Shown one piece after another: positions 12,945-26,300 of a DNA stretch of 64,000 nucleotides (positions are counted from its first letter, which is position 1; every line of letters begins with the position of its first letter). A program made the position numbers and the translations under genes. This DNA is from Plectrocnemia conspersa (lineage: Eukaryota > Arthropoda > Insecta > Trichoptera > Polycentropodidae). The DNA is taken from NCBI GenBank assembly GCA_009617715.1, contig VTFK01000309.1:186001-250000 (forward strand). The letters are read 5' to 3'. The notes under the pieces were generated by a model, which was given only the letters and a program-made list of their open reading frames with translations, searched no databases and was not told where the DNA came from.

Positions 12945-13909
12945 TCTCAAATTTCTTTATCTCTATGTGCCTTATCTGACCTCTCCAACATCAGCTATCA
13001 ATCTGAAGTAGGTCTCTTTATCTTGCACACCTTTCGGTCCAGTTCATACACAAATATTGCTAAGCCACGATAGTTTCTTTCTTTGTTTTATGATTAATAT
13101 GAGACCGTACTTTAATCTTCGGAGAACACGTCAAAGTATTAAACCTTTCAGATTTTAATGTTTCTCAACAAATACCTTTGTATTTTTGCTCTTTCTAAAC
13201 TTGTTGACCATGTCCGTTTAAGGAATTCAGAGCATTCTCTTATGAATCCACATTTCCGATGCCTTTAATATGTTCACGGTGTTCACCTTTAAGGTTCATG
13301 TCTCTATTTTACATAACAGTATAGAACAAACATAGCACTTGGTCATTCTTTTCGAAGCTTATGATTTATATTTTTGTAGCAGAAGAATTTCCTTCTGCCG
13401 TTAAAAGCCATTCAAGCATACTCTATTTCGTATTTAATTTCTGTTTCAGGATCAAGTGTTACTATTATCATGCTGCCGATTTTTTGCCCATTAATAAAAA
13501 GTGATGCCTCATTCCATGTATTGTGACTAAATACCATGAATTTATTTTTCACGACAATGACATTCAAACATTATCCAGCTTGATTTATTTTGTTGGCAAC
13601 TTTCTCATGATTGCTTTGCTGTCTTTGAAAATAACAGTATCGTCTACATATCTGATGGTATTTCTTGTAACACCATTGACTTTTACCCCATGTCGATATT
13701 TGTTGTTTAAAAGCTTTATCAGAGTAAAGGTCGAATAGCCATGGTGACAATATTTAGCCTTGGCGAACTCCCCTCTGTATATTAATAGCCAATATAAGTT
13801 TTAAATTATAATAATATCATTACTCTCGATTTAACAATTTTAGAGCATCTTTATTAGTTCGTCATATTTGACATTATCTAACGCTTTTTTGTAGTCATCG
13901 AAGCATGTT
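12945..13909 (-). mobile_element. Degenerate endonuclease/reverse-transcriptase LINE fragment, minus strand
   Basis: Reading the minus strand from 13909 to 12945 gives, in collinear order: a DYKKALDNVKYDEL block (catalytic Asp of RT), a QG-type block near 13775, the YVDD box near 13637-13657 (RYVDDT), NKFMVFS and a following INGQKIG block, then a C-terminal stretch with an ETW-like and a SWLxNIxxWTG-like region. Several frameshifts and stops separate the pieces. The YADD box has become YVDD, still compatible with RT chemistry in other families, but the element is dead. It resembles the RT class often annotated in insects as 'endonuclease-reverse transcriptase'; clade not fixed. Confidence 0.8.
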
Positions 13910-14740
13910 TATATATATTTAATAACTAATAAACAACATTTAGCTTATAATAATATTTTAATGTACTTTATTACCAGAGATATCTTCTGTGCAGATAAAA
14001 TGATGAATATTTGGCGTTTCTATTTTTTCCGGGAAGTTATATGTGTCACAACAGTGCAGATCAATAAACTTCTCAGACGAATTATATCTAAAGATATGTA
14101 TAGGCTACTAACGCAGATACAATATTTTAACTAGTGACTTTAATTACATATTTTTAGGAAAAAGTCGTCCTTCATCACATTACAATATTATACTTGTTTT
14201 TGCAGTTAGTGAAATGAAAGAATTAAAAATGTAAATTCAACGGGTAATGTTGTTGAGTTTTAAACTGGGTAAAAATGAAACGAAGAGTACTGTAAATATG
14301 TTTTACATATAATAAATGTTGCAAAGGTACCACAACTTCACTACAAATTTTATCAGTACTATGTGATTTAAAAAAGATAAGACTTATGTATATATATATA
14401 TATGTGCAAGAGTTACTTGATTAATGCTGTTATCTATTAATAGTTTTCTATTAGAAAAAATGAAATACAGTGCATGGGACTCCACATAATTTATAATCTA
14501 GCTATTAAATGCTTTTATAGTAAGAAGTGTTGCATGAGTAATTAAAGTCAACTTAATAGCAAAAATTATTAGTTTTTGAAAAATAATATCAGCTACATAA
14601 TGTTATTTTACATTGTAGTATTTTAATTAAAATGTATTCACATAATAGAAATAATAATGTGATATTTAATATTATTATCGGTAGCTATTATATTATTTTT
14701 ATTTATATTTTCATATTGAAAATAAAACCTTGCGTGCAGA
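13910..14740. other. A+T-rich noncoding DNA
   Basis: No gene was recognised. It includes a short (TA)n run near 14387-14403. Confidence 0.45.
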
Positions 14741-15205
14741 TATCGGTCACAATTTTCTTTTCTCGTTTTTCCATCACCGCAAAATAACCATACAAATCAG
14801 TCGTTTTTTTTTTAGTTTCTCCGGTCTATTCGACAATTTATGGTAAATCAGTATTTCGCAACATTGTATTGATAAAAAAATAATATATCATTGTCGTTAT
14901 CGCAAAACTCGACGAAGATTTATACACTGTGGGATATTCGCGTCCGAAATACAATAGGGCGAGTGGAATAAATCATATTCGAATGAGAGGAAATCGCATA
15001 TTTCACTGTCTTTCGCGAGCAGACGTCGCCAAAATCGGTTCACGGGCGTTCGATGGGTCTTTAAAATCGTATTATAACAAACCGAAAGTGCAAAATTGTT
15101 ACGGTCCGTATTTAAATACGAATATTATGGAAATTTTTTTCGCCAACGAATATCACGAATTTTTGGTAGTAATAAAAAAATATTATGAAAGTTTTGTATG
15201 AATTA
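14740..15205 (+). other. Unassigned open patch (about 90 codons)
   Basis: A plus-strand frame from the GTG at 14929 to a stop at 15199-15201 encodes a peptide with ordinary composition (Arg, Gly, Ser, Tyr and Asn-rich, with CYGPYLNTN). The stretch has more CG dinucleotides than its flanks, as does the 200 bp before it. No ATG start, splice site or known domain was identified. It could be an old exon or retrocopy piece or a conserved noncoding block. Confidence 0.25.
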
Positions 15206-16990
15206 CACGCTATTGGTTAATTTATGGATTTTAATATTAAAAGTTGCACGGTTTTTTTCATTCGAGTTGCAAATGATTGAGATTATCGGGAACGTTTGGA
15301 ATACTGCGGCAAAAATTACGTGATAAAAGTGAAACTTATTGATGGAGACGAAGAATTATTGGTTTTTAGGCAGTAAAAACAAGGGAAGATAAGAAGCTAA
15401 ATAGGCATATAAAACGGTAATAGAATACTTTATTTAACGGTAACGGAATACAATAAAACGATAATAAATATACACAAAAACCAGGAAATATAGAAATATG
15501 CACGCATAATATAAAAATATAAAAACATATAATATAAAATTATATGGCTTTATAAATGTAATGTTAACTGATAAAGAACAACGTTTATTAAAAAAAATAA
15601 AGTATAAATATAGAACTTTAGGAAATTTTACGCATTTTTCATAGCGACATAAACCTTAAAGGAAATTAAATTGACATTTTCATCAAAGACTTTCGGAATA
15701 CATCATTCACTTTGTGATAATGTATGTACATATTTATGTCGAGAAATTTATATTTTAAAATTACCATCGTAGCACGTTGCTCTCAAACTTATATTTCGTT
15801 TATGGAAAATTATGTTACGCGCATTTGCATAGAGTCGCCTTTTCATGTGTAAACTTCAATTTACTTGAAAGAAAACTGTTTCGCGTATATTGCATAGGCA
15901 CGCAAGATGTAAACTTTCGTTCTAACCGAATTGATCTTCTGAGAATGTAGGTGAACCTACGTTTAAATGTATGTGAACACTTGTTCTTATCGGTAACGAG
16001 AGAGTAAATCTTTATCTTGAGAATTTTTTATGTCTTAAAGTAAAAGTTGCTCTCTCGCTCTCTCTTTTTCTTTATAAGTCCATAACCTTTAAAGTTTATC
16101 AAGTTGCGTGACAAAATAAAAATATTTCATATTTTTATAGCATTTTAATTCATAATAAAAATCTCACACAAATTCTTAAACATAAAAAGTATTTTTGAAC
16201 TTTTTAAACTTAAAAGATAAAAAAATAAAGTATTTATATAAACTAGATATAAAAATAATATCTAAATTATCAATGTTACATTAGTATGACAAATTATCAA
16301 TTCTCTAATGTTGGTTCAGAGATAATTAAATATGAAAGTCATTCGCGATACTCCGAATCAGTGAATAAAATGCGAATTCATAAAAGATTTTATGCATTTA
16401 GTAAAATATTAAAAAATAATTAGCATCATTGCTATACTGGCGGCAGAAACTGATAATATTCCTAATAATAACTTGCTGTACATTATTTACACATAATTAA
16501 TGTAAACAACGTGTTTTGGAGGAATCTTTTAATCTATATTCAAAAACACGGATCTTAGAAACTAGTCATTAAAAATGATCTGTTCTGTGGTTAGACTTAT
16601 AATTCTGTGGCTTTTGCAATCTTCATTAGTCTAAAGTTAAGTTGGTTTCTTCTTGGTTGTAGTCTAATAAAGGCTCTTGAAGATCTGATGAACATCCAAA
16701 GTAGATGTTTAAGTGTGAATTTCAATTAAATAAGTATATGAGAAAGTCTCAGAAGTAATATACATTCTTAAAACGTTTGCTAAGATAATTTTTTTAATGA
16801 TTCTTAATTTTATTTCTTCCATAGCTCCTAACATTTTTATGTGTAAAAATATATTTTTGGTTATAAATTGAATAAAAGTGTTATGTATTACTACATTAAA
16901 ATTAAAAATATACATTTTATTTTTGTAGGAAGACTTATGCTTCCTTTGAATAGTGTCACTGCTGTATTTTTTTGTTTAATACACTTGAAA
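15206..16990. other. Noncoding DNA with a CT-rich tract
   Basis: No gene was recognised. A pyrimidine run with CTCTCG units lies at about 16050-16073. The segment 15780-16010 is less A+T-rich and might be conserved noncoding sequence. The short minus-strand frames at 16709-16915 carry no motif. Confidence 0.4.
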
Positions 16991-16999
16991 GTTTAAGGG

Positions 17000-17580
17000 T
17001 ATAATATATTTCTCCACGATAAGTGAATGTTTATGTTTTTCTCTTTCAGCAAAAAAATAGGGGAAAATCTGCTTGCGCTACGAGCAGACTGAATAGAAAA
17101 TCGTTCTGACACTTTAACAATGGCGACAGAATTGATTGAATCTTTTATTTTGCGGTGAAAATAGAGCCGCAAGCTCAAAGCCTTCGTTTCGGCTCACCCC
17201 CTAGTTTCTGGCTTCTATTTTCTTTCTCTCTTTCGAAAAGAAGAATCAACGTGGTACAATAGACTTTTCGGATGACGTGTGTGCGGATGCGTTCCTCTTC
17301 TGAAAAAGTCGGACGGCAAACATTTTTCTTTCTCAGGGAAAATACGCCCATAGGGGAAATCGACAGTTTCAATGGGAGAAAATCTGCGATAATTTACAAT
17401 AACAGCATTACGTTTTATTTTGTAAATACTCGTTTTTCTCTCTTTCTCCTACCACAGCTCATTCATTCCACGAACAAATATATAACATTTTCGATCCGAA
17501 TCAATCCCTCTTGAGAATATACGATTTTTCCGGCAATGCCAAATTTCGCTTTCGTCACATACGGCGTATGTACATACGTC
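17000..17580. other. GC-richer island with short open frames on both strands
   Basis: Frames of 60-80 codons are open on both strands between 17000 and 17514. Overlapping openness on opposite strands without a start or splice context argues against calling any as a gene. Composition contrasts with the flanks, so this may be an exon or a regulatory element, but nothing identifies it. Confidence 0.25.
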
Positions 17581-20500
17581 GAAAGAAAAAAATTGAACTC
17601 GAATATTCGAATACAAATATTACAGATTGAATACATTTTATTAATTCAAATAAAAATGTATACTATATGTATAAAATGTAGGTTAAAACGCTATTAATAA
17701 TATACGGCGCAATTTAGACTGCGTAAAATCAGAAATGTATTCAATATTAACATTAATTGAAACCAAGTACTTTTATTTTAAATGCAAATTATTATTATGT
17801 ATTGCTTTAATGTTAATGAATAATTGTGCAAAATATTTTAAAAGCCTCGTTACCATATTTAAACAAACTTTTTTGCATCACTTTAATTTTTACACAAATC
17901 TGTTTTGTATATTTTTCTTATATTATATTACATTATATAATATTTAACTTTGCATACTTGTAAAGCTGCAAAACCGTTTACATGGTATATTGCAGTGAAA
18001 CTTTGAACATCCGACTTTGTAATAATAATGTTTATATTATACATAATATTGAAAACAAGCCATGTACGTGTTTTCAAGTAAGTAACTTTTCAAGTTAATT
18101 TATATATCATCTTATGAATAAATTAGCATATTTATTTATCAATTATTATAAGGTTTTTCATCAAATTTTCATTTAAATTTATTTTAAATATATCAATCAA
18201 GACTAATTGTTTATTTAATTACAAAAGTATATTTATTAAAACACTATATTATAAATCTTAAATGCTAAACATTAAACATATTTTGTGGCAAATTCAATTT
18301 ATATTGTATTCTATCTAAGAAATATTTGATTATGTTGTTTCATATAAATACAACGATTTTTAATAATTTGAAAATTCAGTGTGATAGAAACAAGACATTC
18401 GTTATGAAAAATTTTACAAAGGAATTTGTGTTCTTGCAGTAAAACTTGTTTTTTTTTTTTTTTTTTTGCTTATATAAATTATAATATTGAGAAAAGTCAT
18501 ACGTATCCTTTTAAGTAACTTGAAACTAAGCGTAGCGCATCAATTTAATATTTAGTAAGGGTATCGTTAGACAGAGAAATGTAAGGCGTTGGTTTGAAAA
18601 AATAGTACCAGTGATATGAACCTTCAAAGAGCTATATTTTCTGTTCTTAGAGAAAGATTAAAAAACATTGTTTAAGTAAATCCACAAACAACTCGCAGTA
18701 GAGATTTTTATTTTAATTTACATCTAGATCCTATAAAAAAGGTTAAAAAAATAATAAATGGGAACTGCACAAAATTACCAAAAAACAAGAGCAACGTTTA
18801 AAAATCTGTAATCATTACAGGTAATTATGAGTACAGCAAAGAAGCCCGAAATCAAATTTAAACCAGAAAAAAAATTGTTAGTGAATTATTCATTATTAAT
18901 TTCTCAAATAAGGCAAGATGTACAGCGTAACTAAAATATATTGTAAATAAATTAAAACCATGTTCTATACATGGTTTAATTTTTCTACGAAATTAATAAC
19001 CAATTAACCATTGAACATCCGATATTGATTTTAAGCGATATTGCTAAATGATAATGCGAAATCTTATACTACACTAATTACTATTAAAATTCTGCCTGAT
19101 CCCTCATATTTCACTTATCTTTCTATTACAGATTAAAACCTTTTTTATTATTTAGACTTATTTCTTTGAAAGACGAAATCAGTGTAATTAAAATAATTTT
19201 GGCAATTTCATAACCTCTAAAATTATAGATTTTTTCAATAATTTATTATTGATTTGATACAATCAAATATAGCAATAATTATAAATTCTATTTTTAAATA
19301 AGCATGAATCAGATTATCTGCCGTTAAATCATGTATGTTTAATAAAATAAGATGCCTTTCATTTAACTCTTTCTATAATAATTTAATGTTCAAAAGCTTT
19401 CTTTAAATTAAAGTTTATTTAAAAGAAGACAAAGAATTCATGAAATAAAATTATACATAATCAAAAAAATATTTGATATGTGAAAGTGGCGGTTTTTTTA
19501 ATATTTCAAATAATAAATTGTCTTATTATTTTTTTCTAACATAATATTTAATATAACATTTTTATTTACTGTAAATAATTAAAATAATTTCATGCAATAC
19601 AAACAGTGCTAATAACTTTATAAAAATATATTATAAATGATAAATTTGTTAGAGACATGTTAGTCAAAGTAAAACATTTTAAAATTTAATAAAACCCGTC
19701 AAAAACGTGTCTGAAAATAATGAAAAATCACTCACCAGATTTAGTAAAGCGTTATTGCTTTGAAATCCATGTTTTTTTTATTTTTATGCTTCTTCAAAGG
19801 ACTTTATATGACACGCAATCACCTAATTTAATTCCAAACGAGTAATAAATAATATTCATATAATTTACAAAACATTTAATTTAGTTTATTTTAAATTATA
19901 ATGAATAATTTTAATGTCATACATACAAAACCACTTTATACCACACGTTCATATACACAAAAACGAGATTATCATTGAGTCGTTTCGTTGACAAGACAAA
20001 CAACTCCTTTTGTTTTCGCACAGAATAATAAACTACGTCTGGGAGATAATCCCCATCTTGTTAAGCCAGTGCTTTAAACCTTTTTTTTATTTATATAGAA
20101 CATAGTATATGATTCGCTATACCATACTGAATAACTTCATAAAATGACATGACTGGTATATATTCATACATCACTGTCGGCAAAAGACAAGACACTTCAG
20201 ATGGTACTTCCATATCTGACATCCGATGACAATGCATCTTCAGAATGCTTACAATTTTCAAGTATGTACGCATATTTGAATTCTTCGGAGCAAAGCGAGT
20301 TTTTTTGGTATAAAGGTATGCACGTTTCATATATTGATTTCAAGATATTCAGGTGATATTAAAATCTTTTATTATACGTACTCTAAACAATTTTTCAAAA
20401 GATATTATTAAAAGAATGTTCAGTCATTTGAAACCAATTAATTATATAAGACGATGACTTTGTATTATTATTTTTAATTTATTATAGATATTATTTAGCA

Positions 20501-20960
20501 AAATGGTTTTAGTTATTTTAAAGATATTATAGCGTATCTGAAACTGGAAACTAATTTTCAAGCAAGATGTTAAAACTCCTCCGGGTCTAATAGAGACGCT
20601 TCCAAGATACGGATGCTTCTTGTTGGTGTGTTGTATGTATAATAACAATTTCTATTTTCGCGAAGCCTCTCTAAACCCAAACGGTCACGGTTGTTAACCG
20701 CGTAATGTGTTTACTGTATTACTAAACCCGATTCCGTGGCCATTCTATTCGGGTCACGTTCGTTTCAGGCAATCAGTGTCCGTTGCAGGCAGCTGGGGTG
20801 CAACCAAAAATGACCTGCAATTGCTTTATTGCTTCACATATTTCAAACTGGAGTCCGCAAACACAAAAAGAAAATTGGACATCAATTGTTCTTGTGTCAT
20901 TGCTAACATATAGATGAATTTTAGTATATTTATTGATAATAAATTATATTTGAGAGACTC
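17581..20960. other. A+T-rich noncoding DNA
   Basis: No gene was recognised. It contains a 19-nt poly(T) run at 18449-18467 and less A+T-rich segments at about 19960-20090 and 20560-20890. Short open frames at 17735, 20091, 20442 and 20707 lack motifs. If the terminal exon at 20986-21150 is real, the part just left of it is downstream intergenic sequence or an extended 3' UTR. Confidence 0.4.
18449..18467. repeat. Poly(T) tract, 19 nt
   Basis: An uninterrupted run of T. It could be a poly(A) tail of a minus-strand retrocopy, but no retrocopy body was recognised beside it. Confidence 0.8.
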
Positions 20961-20969
20961 CCTGTTATG

Positions 20970-21150
20970 TACATTCTTTTAATCATTTATTAAGCTTACC
21001 AGTTGATATGTGACACATGGTTAGTTGCATGATGATGATGAAGTTAGAGCAAACGCTCCTCATGGCTGATGTTATACAAAACTTGGCTGGAAATCGTCAG
21101 GACAGGCACTACACTTTGACTTTGAAACCATAGTCATGACCGTATCGTTC
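20970..21150 (-). CDS. Candidate terminal exon of an unrecognised host gene (partial)
   Basis: On the minus strand, a very good splice acceptor (a long T-rich tract ending TTTGTTTCAG) occupies about 21151-21175. Directly after it a frame reads ERYGHDYGFKVKV and stops (stop codon 21109-21111), followed by a short 3' UTR and AATAAA at 20986-20991. The exon ends in phase with the acceptor. A second frame (starting one base later) is also open for 25 codons, to about 21074, so the reading frame is not certain. I do not recognise the protein. Upstream exons would lie at higher coordinates, possibly beyond the window, and much of the DNA to the right may be introns. Confidence is limited by the shortness of the coding part. 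Confidence 0.45.
20986..20991 (-). promoter_or_regulatory. Candidate poly(A) signal of the minus-strand terminal exon
   Basis: AATAAA on the minus strand lies about 118 bp after the stop codon of the candidate terminal exon, a normal short 3' UTR length. The hexamer is common in such A+T-rich DNA, so it supports the exon only in combination with the other signals. Confidence 0.4.
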
Positions 21151-21335
21151 CTGAAACAAAAAAAAATATTTTTAACTAACGGTAATATTATAATCCAATT
21201 TAGAATTATTTTACCTGTTTTGCTTTAAATTTGAATATGTTCTTTATAAATCATACATTAAAAAAATCGTGGGAATTCAATTAAACGTTCTTTACCTTTA
21301 TAAAAATCAAAACGACTTAAGATAGCAAGCGTTTT

Positions 21336-21358
21336 TATATATATATATATATATATAT
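21336..21358. repeat. (TA)n microsatellite
   Basis: About 11 uninterrupted TA units. Confidence 0.9.
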
Positions 21359-23640
21359 TCAAAATTAGTTATAAGATTAATTTAATTTATAAATACCTAA
21401 ATTTTCCTAAATAAATCTTTTTATACTAATAAATTGGTTTATTTGCGAAAATATTTATTTTAATAAATAAACCTATTAATTAAAAACAATGATATTTTTA
21501 ATTTGTATTAGTCGTTATAATGATTAAACTAATTAGGTTTAGGTTTTTACATATAATTCTACAGTATATATTACACTGTGAGAGATAGATAAAAGTAAAA
21601 ATATGTGCGGTATATATCGCTTTATAAATTATGTTTAAGTTAACAGTTGAAATAATACAGCCATACAATTTGGTGTTTAATATTGATACGTGCTATTTTG
21701 TTGCTTAGTTATGCTTCCATTTAAACTTTTAAATGTTCAAGGACAGAGGATCGTAGTGGAAGCGGTTGCGTTTCTCTGGTCCTTCGCGCTGTCATTTGTG
21801 TCGATTCTGAGTTGATTTAGAGTACACATATCTAGATTTGAATTAAGCTATTGTGTATTCTATGGCATTATAAAAATAATTCTAGTTTATATACAATTAG
21901 TAAAAGGGAAGGTAATAAAAGACATGAAATTTCCGTAATTCCTTGACTAATTTGGATAATTCAGGACTGAACTAGAGTCTTTGTTTTTATTTTTTGCGAC
22001 TTAATGCCGATTGGTGTGACTTTGCAGCCAAATAGATTCCAGAAAACATGATAAAAATTCATCTTATAAGTACAAATTACAGTATCAAAATGCGGTTCTT
22101 GAAAGTCTGAGTCTAGTGAAGTAGTTGGAATTGTCGTCGTATTATCGCGTTTTCGTGATGCTCTCTGAACGATCTACTAATGTCTCACATATCGATCTGT
22201 CTCTTCCGTTTTATTACTTAATGTTTTTTTAGTCTGCTCCGATATGATCTAGTGTCACGCTCTCTATGTGTATCGTTCGAGACAGATCAATATATAATAT
22301 CAAATGAAGATTCACGAACCAATTGCATCACTTCTTAAATACATATTCAATCTGTGTTTACGCCTTAAGAGAAAACGCAGTTTAGATGGCTACTTTATCG
22401 ATCGTAGAAGTATAGACGCAGAGTCGAACGTATTCTCTGACGTGCAAAGGGTTGTTTTTAATGGCAGAAATAATGGTTGTTTAAAGTTATTTAGTATCTG
22501 TGAACTATTTCCTTTGTTGACGCTGATTTTTTGTGGTACTGAGATATTTATTTTCATAAATGTGTTGCTCTTTTCGTTGTTCAAGTTGTTGTTAGCAGAC
22601 CGCTAAAACACCGTTACTTTGCAAATAAAATCAACTTAAATAAATTTGTTGTTTTATGGTTCTTAGAACTATAATAGTTTTACACAAACTAATCTCATCG
22701 CAATGAAAACTGATAATTCTGAAAGAATTATTTTACTAGGTTTAAAACTAATTATTTTATAGTAGGTATTTAAATTAGCCGTGTCAATCCCTTATACCGC
22801 TAAGGCTAATTTTTTTAGTAAATTGAATAGTAATTTGATAATCCATGGACTGATTCCATTCCTGTAGTAAAATAATTTATACTTACTCAATTCGAATTAT
22901 AAAATATATTTTACTGATTTTAAAACTATGGTTCAAATCTGATTTTAGCATAATATTTGCTTAGTATCATGTTTAATTGAAGATTCACAATAATTAAAAT
23001 AAATAAATAAAAAATGATACTACAACTTTTTTTTATCAAACTTATTTTATAAACAAATACAAATTGACAAATAAGTATCGTTTTTTTTAATGGTATTTTT
23101 AATTTTTGCGTGCGTTGGGTTCCGTAAAAGAAGATATAAGCGAGACTCCTATAAATTTGGAAATAAATTCATTCTCATGTTTATTGATCAGTAGTATAAA
23201 ACAATGATTATTATTTAAAACACTTTTTCGTGTTTTTCTTGGCTGGAAGATCATTAGTAATTTTAATTGATCAGCACATATTGGATTTCTAATATTTTTT
23301 TCTTAATCTCATGGATGAATATTATATTAAATAATTAATGAATATCATAATAACAAATATATTATATAACTATCTTATTAACTCAGCTAGTTGAACTCAA
23401 AAATAATATCACAAATTTATAAGCTAGAAAACGAATTAAGCATATGGTTAAAAAGGGGTTTTTAAAGTTATGATAATAAGACAATCCCAAAATAAGGTTT
23501 TTAGTTGTACCTATACTTTTTAAGTGTTCCTTGAATGTATTAAATATTGTTATGATTAATGTTATACAAAATCTTATGATAAAATGTGTACCTAATTTAT
23601 AATTTTATTTAATTTATTTTTCATTTTTATTAAGTCTTCC
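21359..23640. other. Noncoding DNA with a GC-richer stretch at 21.7-22.6 kb
   Basis: No gene was established. 21740-21820 and 22080-22600 are less A+T-rich. A 100-codon plus-strand frame (22304-22606) overlaps a 64-codon minus-strand frame (22390-22584), which argues for composition rather than coding. On the minus strand a possible acceptor (CTAAATCAACTCAG) precedes a short open stretch at about 21730-21810, but no matching donor was found. Confidence 0.3.
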
Positions 23641-23960
23641 ACTGTAACCTGACAAGTGTAAGCTAATGCCTAATTTAAGCCCAATGAGTTACAACGAAGT
23701 AAACCTGTAACAACTTATTAAATTCAATCAGATATAATGAATACTTACAAGTATTTATTAATCATCAAACTTAATGTATGGAAATTGGTGACATCTAAAT
23801 TAATAATAATTGATTATTATGTGTAAATGTATAACCAATAGATTTTTTAATAATAGCGTATTTTTTTATAAATAAAAATTCGATTGTCACTGCCGAGACT
23901 CGAACCCGCAACATCAGATTTACTAGTCTGAGACGTTACGAACTATGCTATTCAGTCATA
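23641..23960 (-). mobile_element. tRNA-derived SINE, copy 1 (minus strand)
   Basis: The 5' head (right side, 23885-23960) contains RNA polymerase III promoter-like boxes on the minus strand: an A-box-like TAGCATAGTTCG and a B box GGTTCGAGTCTC. The body runs left to about 23641 with an A+T-rich middle and a 3' part that includes a CAGGTTACA phrase. The same head and body recur at 33031-33330 in the same orientation, showing a repeat family rather than a tRNA gene. The head cannot fold as a standard tRNA: the anticodon stem is degraded. Confidence 0.8.
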
Positions 23961-24580
23961 ACATAATATAATATAAAATTATAAACAATTATTATAATAT
24001 ATAAGAATATTATTTTATAAAAAAAAATATTATTTTAAATTACAAGCAAGAAATAAAAATATAGACTATTTATATATTTTTATACAATTATGCTGTAATA
24101 TATCTCAAGCTATACAGTAAAATATATCTATCGAAAATCGGTTCGTGGAAGTAAATTCCTATTAATTAAGATTCTTAAGTTTCATGCAACACGCTATTAT
24201 TTTAATGTACATACATTACTATTAAAAAAAATAAAACACCTACATTTATTTTTTTATTAAAATCTTTAATATTCATTTAACTTATATCTTTGTGTATTAT
24301 ATATCTACATCAAAAAAAGTCCGAAAAAACATGTGTGTACCGTCAACCACCTTTTAATTTTTTCTTAGAAGTATTCCATGCGTAGCTGGCTTCGTTTATA
24401 CCAAAAAAAAGTTTTTCAATTTAAAGTTACGGTCTTTCGCGAAACATTTTCTAGTCACAGAAAATATTAAATGCCCTAGTAAATTTTGGTTACAACCAGC
24501 GATACTTATACTTCAATATATTTTTTTTATCGATTATTAAGATTTACATTATTATTAATCGATAGCAAACTAACGATTCA
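23961..24580. other. A+T-rich noncoding DNA
   Basis: No gene or structured repeat was recognised. Confidence 0.5.
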
Positions 24581-24589
24581 TACTAAGCG

Positions 24590-25030
24590 TACAAATTAAA
24601 ACGCGGTTCACAATCAACTCGAACGTTGATTGCTTGCATACCAACTATGCATAATATTAGTTCGAAAGGCGCAACAATACGCCAATTCCTCTCTGGCCAT
24701 TTCCTAATTGATCCGCGGGTTTCTAAACTTGCAGTTAGTTAATGAAAGGGCTTATTTAAACCCAAAATCCGCATTCGAATAAATCATTGTGCGAATTTGC
24801 TCGCGACACGGCGCCGGCGAATGGAACGGAAGGTACCTCTCTAAACTGCTTTATATCAACACAGGGCGGCTCGTAAATAATGCAATTAGTTTATGGGTAC
24901 CATTCGATGCTAATATTAGCTCGGCATAAACGGAGTGAAAGCTTTAACTAATGCGAAATATTGGAAGCTTAATAAATTCGTTTTGTTTCGTACATGGCGC
25001 GGCTCGATATTGACGTTGATGTCGTACATT
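24590..25030. promoter_or_regulatory. Candidate cis-regulatory / conserved noncoding island
   Basis: A ~440-bp block of high sequence complexity and near-balanced composition sits in otherwise very A+T-rich DNA. Several homeodomain-core words (TAATTG, GTTAGTTAATG, CAATTAG) and CG-rich pieces such as CGACACGGCGCCGGCG are packed together. No open frame spans it. In insect genomes this kind of isolated island is often an enhancer inside a large intron or gene desert; that reading is inference. Confidence 0.35.
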
Positions 25031-26300
25031 TTATAGTTCAGGTATATTACTAATAAGATAAGTAAACAATATTAAAAATTAAAAAAATAATTTGATATGT
25101 AGGTGCAACAAAATAGTATCGCAAAATTAAAAATTCACGTAATAAAATAACCAAATTGCCTATCACCAAGTTGGTTTTTTGTTAAAAATATCTTAGATCA
25201 AATTGAAAATATGTTTATTAAATTGAGTAGGTATTTAAAATCAGTTAAAAGAACTTAAGAGAAATATACAATTTAATAATTTTAGCATGAGCTTTCGTTT
25301 ACGATATAGAATTTTCTTAGTGTTGTATTCATTTTCTATTGCATATCTATTCTATATTTTGTAGAACTAAGTGCCAAAACTTGTTTATATAAAGTTGCAG
25401 ATCGTTTTGAAATTATTTAAAATTTGCTTATTTTTGATTTATAAGAAAAGATAAGAAACTTTGTAAAAGTGTTTGTGTTTGTAATTTTTTCTAGTACTCT
25501 TTAATTGTGCGAAACCTGACGCGTTTATTTTTTTAATACAAAGTTTTACTTTTTTATTATTCTTAAATCACAACCGTTACAAATTGTTGTAGTAATGCTA
25601 TATGTCGTAGTGGATAAGGTAAGATTTACTAATAGCCTAACTCGTTCAACTTATAGAACGTCAATGGTGTTTTGGTAATTTATTGACTACATTTCAAAGC
25701 TGTAATGCTTTTGCTAAGATTGAAAAAATGTAGTTGATAAGCATACACTAACAAACATTCATAATATTTTTTTCTGGTGCTGAAAAATATTGATTTTTTT
25801 ATTGTGTAAAAGAAGCTCAGAAAAACTTTGTAATGGCGACTTTTTGGTTTTCATTTAGTTTGTGCAGCATCCATTTATTAAGTTTTTATATTTTTTTAGA
25901 TTAAGTGCCTTAACGTAACGCTTTTAGTTGGTCGTTATCAAATAAAGAAAGACGCCCACGACTTTACGTTCCTAGCACGAAATTTTAGGTACAAATTACC
26001 CACACTAAAAGCATTATATAGTTTACAAACAGTTTCTGCTGCTTTACCACCTGTTTGAAAGTTTTACCTTTCTTATGAATTAATCTGCCTTTGACTTATA
26101 AACAATTGTAATTTTACTTAATGATATAAATTAAATTCATGTATGCTTTTTCAATAGTGGAGAGTACATATTATTTTTTATTATTAATCATAGTATAACT
26201 TTTTTAATCGATATGATATTTTTTGTACATATTTTAATAAAATAAAACAATTTTGTGCTTATTTTTAAAATTATTATGATATTAAAACATTTATCCAAGC
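25031..26300. other. A+T-rich noncoding DNA
   Basis: No gene was recognised. The segment 25900-26060 is mildly less A+T-rich. Confidence 0.45.

Noticed and set aside
17175..17372. 65-codon minus-strand frame with ordinary composition
   Set aside because: Overlaps an open plus-strand frame, with no splice or start context; kept only as part of an unassigned island.
23885..23960. tRNA gene
   Set aside because: Pol III boxes are present, but the acceptor and anticodon stems do not pair and the sequence recurs at 33.3 kb with a shared non-tRNA body, so it is a SINE head.
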